From positions 1 to 9,333 of the forward strand of contig JAGTVF010000295.1 of NCBI GenBank assembly GCA_018224315.1: DNA of 9,333 bases, given 5' to 3'. The notes below the pieces were generated by a model that ran no database searches, was not told the DNA's origin, and worked only from the letters and a program-made list of their open reading frames with translations. The translations under genes and the position numbers were made by a program. Origin of the DNA: Desulfobacterales bacterium (lineage in GTDB: Bacteria > Desulfobacterota > Desulfobacteria > Desulfobacterales > Desulfosalsimonadaceae). The first letter of the stretch is position 1. Each line of letters starts with the position of its first letter. This document shows, one piece after another, positions 6,083-9,333 of the stretch.

Positions 6083-7660
6083 ATGACCCCAATGCCCGAT
6101 CCCTGGATTGCACTGATTTATCCGCCCGTGGCCAAGCCGGCCGAGCCGCCGGCCGGTATTGCCCGCCTGGCCGGAGCCCTGCGCGCGGGCGGGGTGGGCT
6201 GCAGGGTCATTGACGCCAATATCAACGGGCTATATCATCTGCTCCAAACGGTTTTGCCGCAAAACGACACCTGGTCTGCAAGGGCCTTCAAACACCGCGA
6301 CAGCCATCTTAATACCCTCCGGGACCCGGCGGTTTACGCCCGGCCGGATGCATACAGCCGCGCCCTGGCAGATCTGGGGCGGCTGCTGCACAATGCGGGT
6401 CAAAGCACGGGCGCACACCCGGGGCTGGCAGATTTCACCCACGCCCGGTTGAGTCCCGTAAACAGCGCAGATTTGCGCAAAGCTGCCCAAAGGCCCTACG
6501 ACAACCCATTTCATGATTACTTCCAATACCGCCTGGCAGCAGAAGTGCTGGAATCCGGCGTCCGTGTGGCCGGCATTTCCATTAACTATTTATCCCAGGC
6601 CCTGTGCGGGTTTGCCCTGATCGGTGTGCTCAGGCAACAGCGCCCGGATCTCAGCATTGTCCTGGGCGGCGGCCTGATCACCTCCTGGATGCAAAAGCCG
6701 GATTGGGAAAACCCCTTTGAGGACCTCGTGGATGCCGTGATTTGCGGGCCCGGGGAAAAGGTGCTGCTGGAAATGGCCGGATGCAGAAACGCGGGCAAGT
6801 TGCCGGCGCCTTTGCCCGATTACACGGATCTGGCCGCCAACGCCTATTTGAGCCCCGGCTTTGTGCTTCCCTACAGCGCCTCAGACGGCTGCTGGTGGAA
6901 AAAATGCGCATTTTGCCCGGAAAAGGCTGAAAAAAGACCCTTTCGCCCGGTTGCCCGCAGCACGGCAGCAGCCCAGCTCCGGCACCTGAGCCGGCAATTT
7001 CAGCCGCGCCTGATTCATCTGCTCGACAATGCCATTTCTCCGGCATTGCTGGCACAAATGGCCCAAACTCCGCCCGGGGCTCCGTGGTACGGATTTGTGC
7101 GCATGGGCCCGCCCCTGGATGATCCCGGCTTCTGCTGCCGCCTGGCCGCCTCGGGCTGCATCATGCTCAAACTCGGGCTTGAATCCGGCAGCCAGGCAGT
7201 GCTGGACCGCATGGAAAAGGGCATTGATTTGAAAACCGCATCTAGTGTACTCAAAAACCTTCATGAAGCCGGCATTGGGGCCTATGTGTACCTGCTGTTT
7301 GGCACACCCGCGGAAACCGAAGCAGAGGCTTGCCAGACACTGGATTTTACCGCCGCCCACAGCGGCTTTATTGATTTTCTCAACCTGGCCGTATTTAATC
7401 TGCCCGCACACAGCCCCGAGGCCGAAACCCTGAAATCCAGAAATTTTTATGAAGGCGACCTGTCCCTGTACCGGGATTTTGTTCACCCCTTTGGCTGGCA
7501 GCGGACAGAGGTGCGCCGGTTTCTGGAAAAGCATTTTAAAAAACATCCCGCCATCCAGCCCATTGTCCGCAGGGATCCGCCGGTATTTGGTTCCGGCCAT
7601 GCCGCCTTTTTCATCCAGGCCTTGCCGCAACAGGAAAAGACGCAGCCGTTGTCCTGTTGA
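6083..7660 (+). CDS. Radical SAM protein with N-terminal cobalamin-binding-like domain
   Basis: The 525-residue protein belongs to the B12-binding radical SAM group. Residues about 8-50 and 158-235 look like a split Rossmann-type B12-binding fold: I-A-L-I-Y-P-P at the start, then V-A-G-I-S-I-N-Y and I-V-L-G-G-G. The usual D-x-H-x-x-G cobalamin motif is not evident, and about 110 residues of unknown nature separate the two parts. The radical SAM core has C270, C275 and C278 in a C-W-W-K-K-C-A-F-C motif, which is CX4CX2C instead of CX3CX2C. It is followed by G-L-E-S-G-S-Q-A-V-L at about 366-375 and Y-L-L-F-G-T-P-A-E-T near 403-412, which are Elp3/MiaB-like core elements. The substrate is unknown. 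ATG 6083 and ATG 6092 are both possible starts (a TTG at 6080 also exists); none has a good Shine-Dalgarno. The gene is divergent from the DUF362 operon. Confidence 0.88.
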   Translation: MTPMPDPWIALIYPPVAKPAEPPAGIARLAGALRAGGVGCRVIDANINGLYHLLQTVLPQNDTWSARAFKHRDSHLNTLRDPAVYARPDAYSRALADLGRLLHNAGQSTGAHPGLADFTHARLSPVNSADLRKAAQRPYDNPFHDYFQYRLAAEVLESGVRVAGISINYLSQALCGFALIGVLRQQRPDLSIVLGGGLITSWMQKPDWENPFEDLVDAVICGPGEKVLLEMAGCRNAGKLPAPLPDYTDLAANAYLSPGFVLPYSASDGCWWKKCAFCPEKAEKRPFRPVARSTAAAQLRHLSRQFQPRLIHLLDNAISPALLAQMAQTPPGAPWYGFVRMGPPLDDPGFCCRLAASGCIMLKLGLESGSQAVLDRMEKGIDLKTASSVLKNLHEAGIGAYVYLLFGTPAETEAEACQTLDFTAAHSGFIDFLNLAVFNLPAHSPEAETLKSRNFYEGDLSLYRDFVHPFGWQRTEVRRFLEKHFKKHPAIQPIVRRDPPVFGSGHAAFFIQALPQQEKTQPLSC

Positions 7661-7685
7661 TTTTATCTTTTTGCAACGATATATT
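7657..7685 (+). promoter_or_regulatory. Candidate sigma-70-type promoter for the sigma-54 activator gene
   Basis: TTGATT (7657-7662, 4 of 6 consensus bases) is followed by a 17-bp spacer and TATATT (7680-7685, 5 of 6). The -35 overlaps the stop codon of the radical SAM gene. A start near 7692 would leave a leader of about 46 nt before ATG 7738. The region is AT-rich compared with its flanks, which fits a promoter but also raises the chance of a random match. Confidence 0.5.
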
Positions 7686-7697
7686 TGTTTATATATC
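7678..7697. repeat. AT-rich inverted repeat over the candidate -10 and start site
   Basis: GATATAT (7678-7684) and ATATATC (7691-7697) are perfect 7-bp arms around a 6-bp centre. The repeat covers the candidate -10 element and predicted transcription start of the downstream regulator gene, the position expected for a repressor or autoregulatory operator. No T-run follows it, so it does not look like an intrinsic terminator. Confidence 0.4.
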
Positions 7698-7737
7698 ATG
7701 TGCCAACATCCATTTCCAATCAAACCGGGAACCATTC

Positions 7738-9333
7738 ATGACCGCCAATCGCAAAAACTGCTCCATTGAACATCTTTACGCGGTGTTAAACTCCACCCAC
7801 AACGGGATTATTGCCGTGGACAATCGCGGCATCATCACCCTGTTTAACCAAGGGGCGGAAAAAATCCTGGGATTTTCCACCCAGGAAGCCCTGGGAAAAA
7901 AGGTCGATGCCCTGTTTAATGTGCCCTCGCTTCTCACCACCCTGCATTCGGGCCGCCCGGATATAGGCCGCAACGTGGTGATCAACGGCAAAAGCATTTA
8001 TTCCAACCGCTCGCCGGTTTACCGGGACGGCAAACAGGTGGGGGCTGTGGCCATATTCCAGGATACCACCGATATTGAAAAGCTGAGTCAGGAACTCGCG
8101 GCTGCAAAAGATTCCGTGGAAATACTGGAAACGATTCTGGAAACCACCTATGACGGCATCGTGGTTGTGGACAAAAACGGCATTATCACCCGCTTTAACA
8201 AGGCATACCAAAGCTTTCTGGGAATTGATGAAAAAGATTCCCTGGGACGGGCCGTGGACGATGTGATCGAAAACACGCGAATGCATATTGTGGTGAAAAC
8301 CGGCAAGCCCGAAATCGGTGAGACCCAGAAAATCCAGGGCCATGAAATGGTGGTCATGCGAATTCCCATCTACAAAAACGGCGAGGTCGTCGGCGCCGTG
8401 GGAAAAGTGCTGTTCCGGGATGTCAAGGAAATCCGCTCCATGGTGGAAAAACTGGACCTGGCCACAAAGGAGCTGAAGTACTACAAAGGCGAGGTCATGC
8501 GTTTGAAGGGAAGCCGGTACAATTTCAAAAACGTCGTCGGCCGCTCTGAAAAAATCCTTCAGGCCAAGAAAATGGCCAAAACCGCCGCATCCGGGAGCTC
8601 CAACGTGCTGATCCGGGGAGAGAGCGGCACCGGCAAGGAGCTTTTCGCCCACGCCATCCACGATTTAAGCCTGCGGCGCTACGGCGCATTCATACGGGTC
8701 AACTGCGCGGCCATCCCGGCGGGGCTTCTGGAATCCGAACTGTTCGGCTACGAGGGAGGCGCGTTTACAGACGCAAAAAAAGGAGGAAAGCCCGGAAAAT
8801 TTGAAATGGCCCAGGGCGGCACCCTTTTTCTGGATGAAATCGGCGATATGCCCACGGAAATGCAGGCCAAGCTTTTGCGGGTACTCCAGGAAAAGGAAAT
8901 CGAGCGCCTGGGCGGCGAGCGCGTCATCCGCCTGGATATCCGCCTGATCGCCGCCACCAACCGGGATCTTGAAGAGCTGGTGAGAAAAGAGGCGTTCCGC
9001 CAGGACCTGTATTACCGGCTCAACGTGCTGAAAATCGAAATCCCGCCCCTGCGCGAAATCCGAGAAGACATTGAACTGCTCTGCGAACGGATGCTTCAGG
9101 AAGTCAACGAGGAGCTCGGAACCGCAGTTGAAGGAGTCGCCCCTGACGTAATCGAAATTTTGCACGCCTATGACTGGCCGGGCAACATTCGGGAGCTCAA
9201 AAATGTCATGGAACGCGCCGTGGCGGTCAACACGAACCGGGAGCCAGTGATCCGGAAACACCACCTGCCCATTTATCTTCTGGAAATGGACCCGGAGCAA
9301 AGCTCAGGGCCTCTGCCGGCCGACGAACAGGAA
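7738..9333 (+). CDS. PAS-PAS-AAA+ sigma-54-dependent transcriptional activator (partial, C-terminus outside window)
   Basis: This is a bacterial enhancer-binding protein that uses ATP hydrolysis to open promoters held by sigma-54 RNA polymerase. The 532 visible residues contain two PAS sensor domains (about 10-115 and 127-235), a charged, probably helical linker to about 262, then the AAA+ domain: Walker A G-E-S-G-T-G-K-E at 294-301, Walker B L-F-L-D-E with D366/E367, A-A-T-N-R ending at R409, the arginine-finger region F-R-Q-D-L-Y-Y-R (R421), and W-P-G-N-I-R-E-L at 480-487. The sigma-54 contact loop reads G-A-F-T-D-A (341-346), so Asp345 replaces the usual glycine. There is no receiver domain, so the signal probably reaches the PAS domains directly; the ligand is unknown. 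ATG 7738 has a weak upstream GGGA. The Fis-type DNA-binding domain should lie beyond base 9333. The gene starts 77 nt after the radical SAM gene. Confidence 0.95.
   Translation, partial: MTANRKNCSIEHLYAVLNSTHNGIIAVDNRGIITLFNQGAEKILGFSTQEALGKKVDALFNVPSLLTTLHSGRPDIGRNVVINGKSIYSNRSPVYRDGKQVGAVAIFQDTTDIEKLSQELAAAKDSVEILETILETTYDGIVVVDKNGIITRFNKAYQSFLGIDEKDSLGRAVDDVIENTRMHIVVKTGKPEIGETQKIQGHEMVVMRIPIYKNGEVVGAVGKVLFRDVKEIRSMVEKLDLATKELKYYKGEVMRLKGSRYNFKNVVGRSEKILQAKKMAKTAASGSSNVLIRGESGTGKELFAHAIHDLSLRRYGAFIRVNCAAIPAGLLESELFGYEGGAFTDAKKGGKPGKFEMAQGGTLFLDEIGDMPTEMQAKLLRVLQEKEIERLGGERVIRLDIRLIAATNRDLEELVRKEAFRQDLYYRLNVLKIEIPPLREIREDIELLCERMLQEVNEELGTAVEGVAPDVIEILHAYDWPGNIRELKNVMERAVAVNTNREPVIRKHHLPIYLLEMDPEQSSGPLPADEQE

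Noticed and set aside
7655..7677. GTTG...CAAC pairing with T-runs after the radical SAM gene as a terminator.
   Set aside because: The stem is only 4 bp, and the T-rich sequence is in the loop instead of following the stem.
7786..9300. Two long minus-strand frames (291 and 211 codons) opposite the sigma-54 activator.
   Set aside because: They are antisense shadows of a gene with fully intact PAS and AAA+ motifs; their translations are His/Phe/Gly-rich and show no family signature.

Overview
The window looks like part of a chromosome from a strictly or facultatively anaerobic, moderately high-GC Gram-negative bacterium. My best guess is a Desulfobacterota/Desulfobacteria-type sulfate reducer. 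This is an inference from the gene content: a biotin-dependent acyl-CoA carboxylase subunit, a DUF362/ferredoxin protein, a cobalamin-type radical SAM protein and a PAS/sigma-54 activator. No taxonomic marker gene is present. I saw no tRNA, rRNA, CRISPR array, insertion sequence or integrase, and no stretch over 300 bases lacks a gene.

Layout. (1) 1-1720, minus: the N-terminal 573 residues of a biotin carboxylase plus biotin-carrier protein that runs off the left edge. (2) 1721-1919: a divergent intergenic region. (3) 1920-3107, plus: a 12-TM major facilitator transporter of the drug/H+ antiporter type. Its 3' end overlaps the next, convergent gene by 20 bp. (4) 3088-5888, minus: a compact three-gene operon, transcribed from a well-matched sigma-70-type promoter (5943-5971). 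In order of transcription it encodes a DUF362 protein with two [4Fe-4S] motifs, a YcgN-family (UPF0260) cysteine-cluster protein, and an orphan PEP-synthase/PPDK-type ATP-binding domain protein. (5) 6083-7660, plus: a radical SAM protein with a cobalamin-binding-like N-terminal region and an unusual CX4CX2C cluster motif. (6) 7738-9333, plus: a sigma-54 enhancer-binding protein (PAS-PAS-AAA+) that runs off the right edge and has GAFTDA in place of the canonical GAFTGA loop.

How the parts may work together. The minus-strand trio is the only clear operon: gaps are 28 and 10 nt, and a stop codon lies inside the next Shine-Dalgarno. Its biochemical purpose is not known to me. It joins an Fe-S/electron-transfer-like protein, a metal-binding-like cysteine protein and an isolated nucleotide-binding half of a PEP synthase, and it is the best candidate here for an undescribed functional unit. 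The radical SAM gene is divergent from this operon. The sigma-54 regulator follows it but has its own candidate promoter, and I found no convincing -24/-12 promoter in the window to name as its target.
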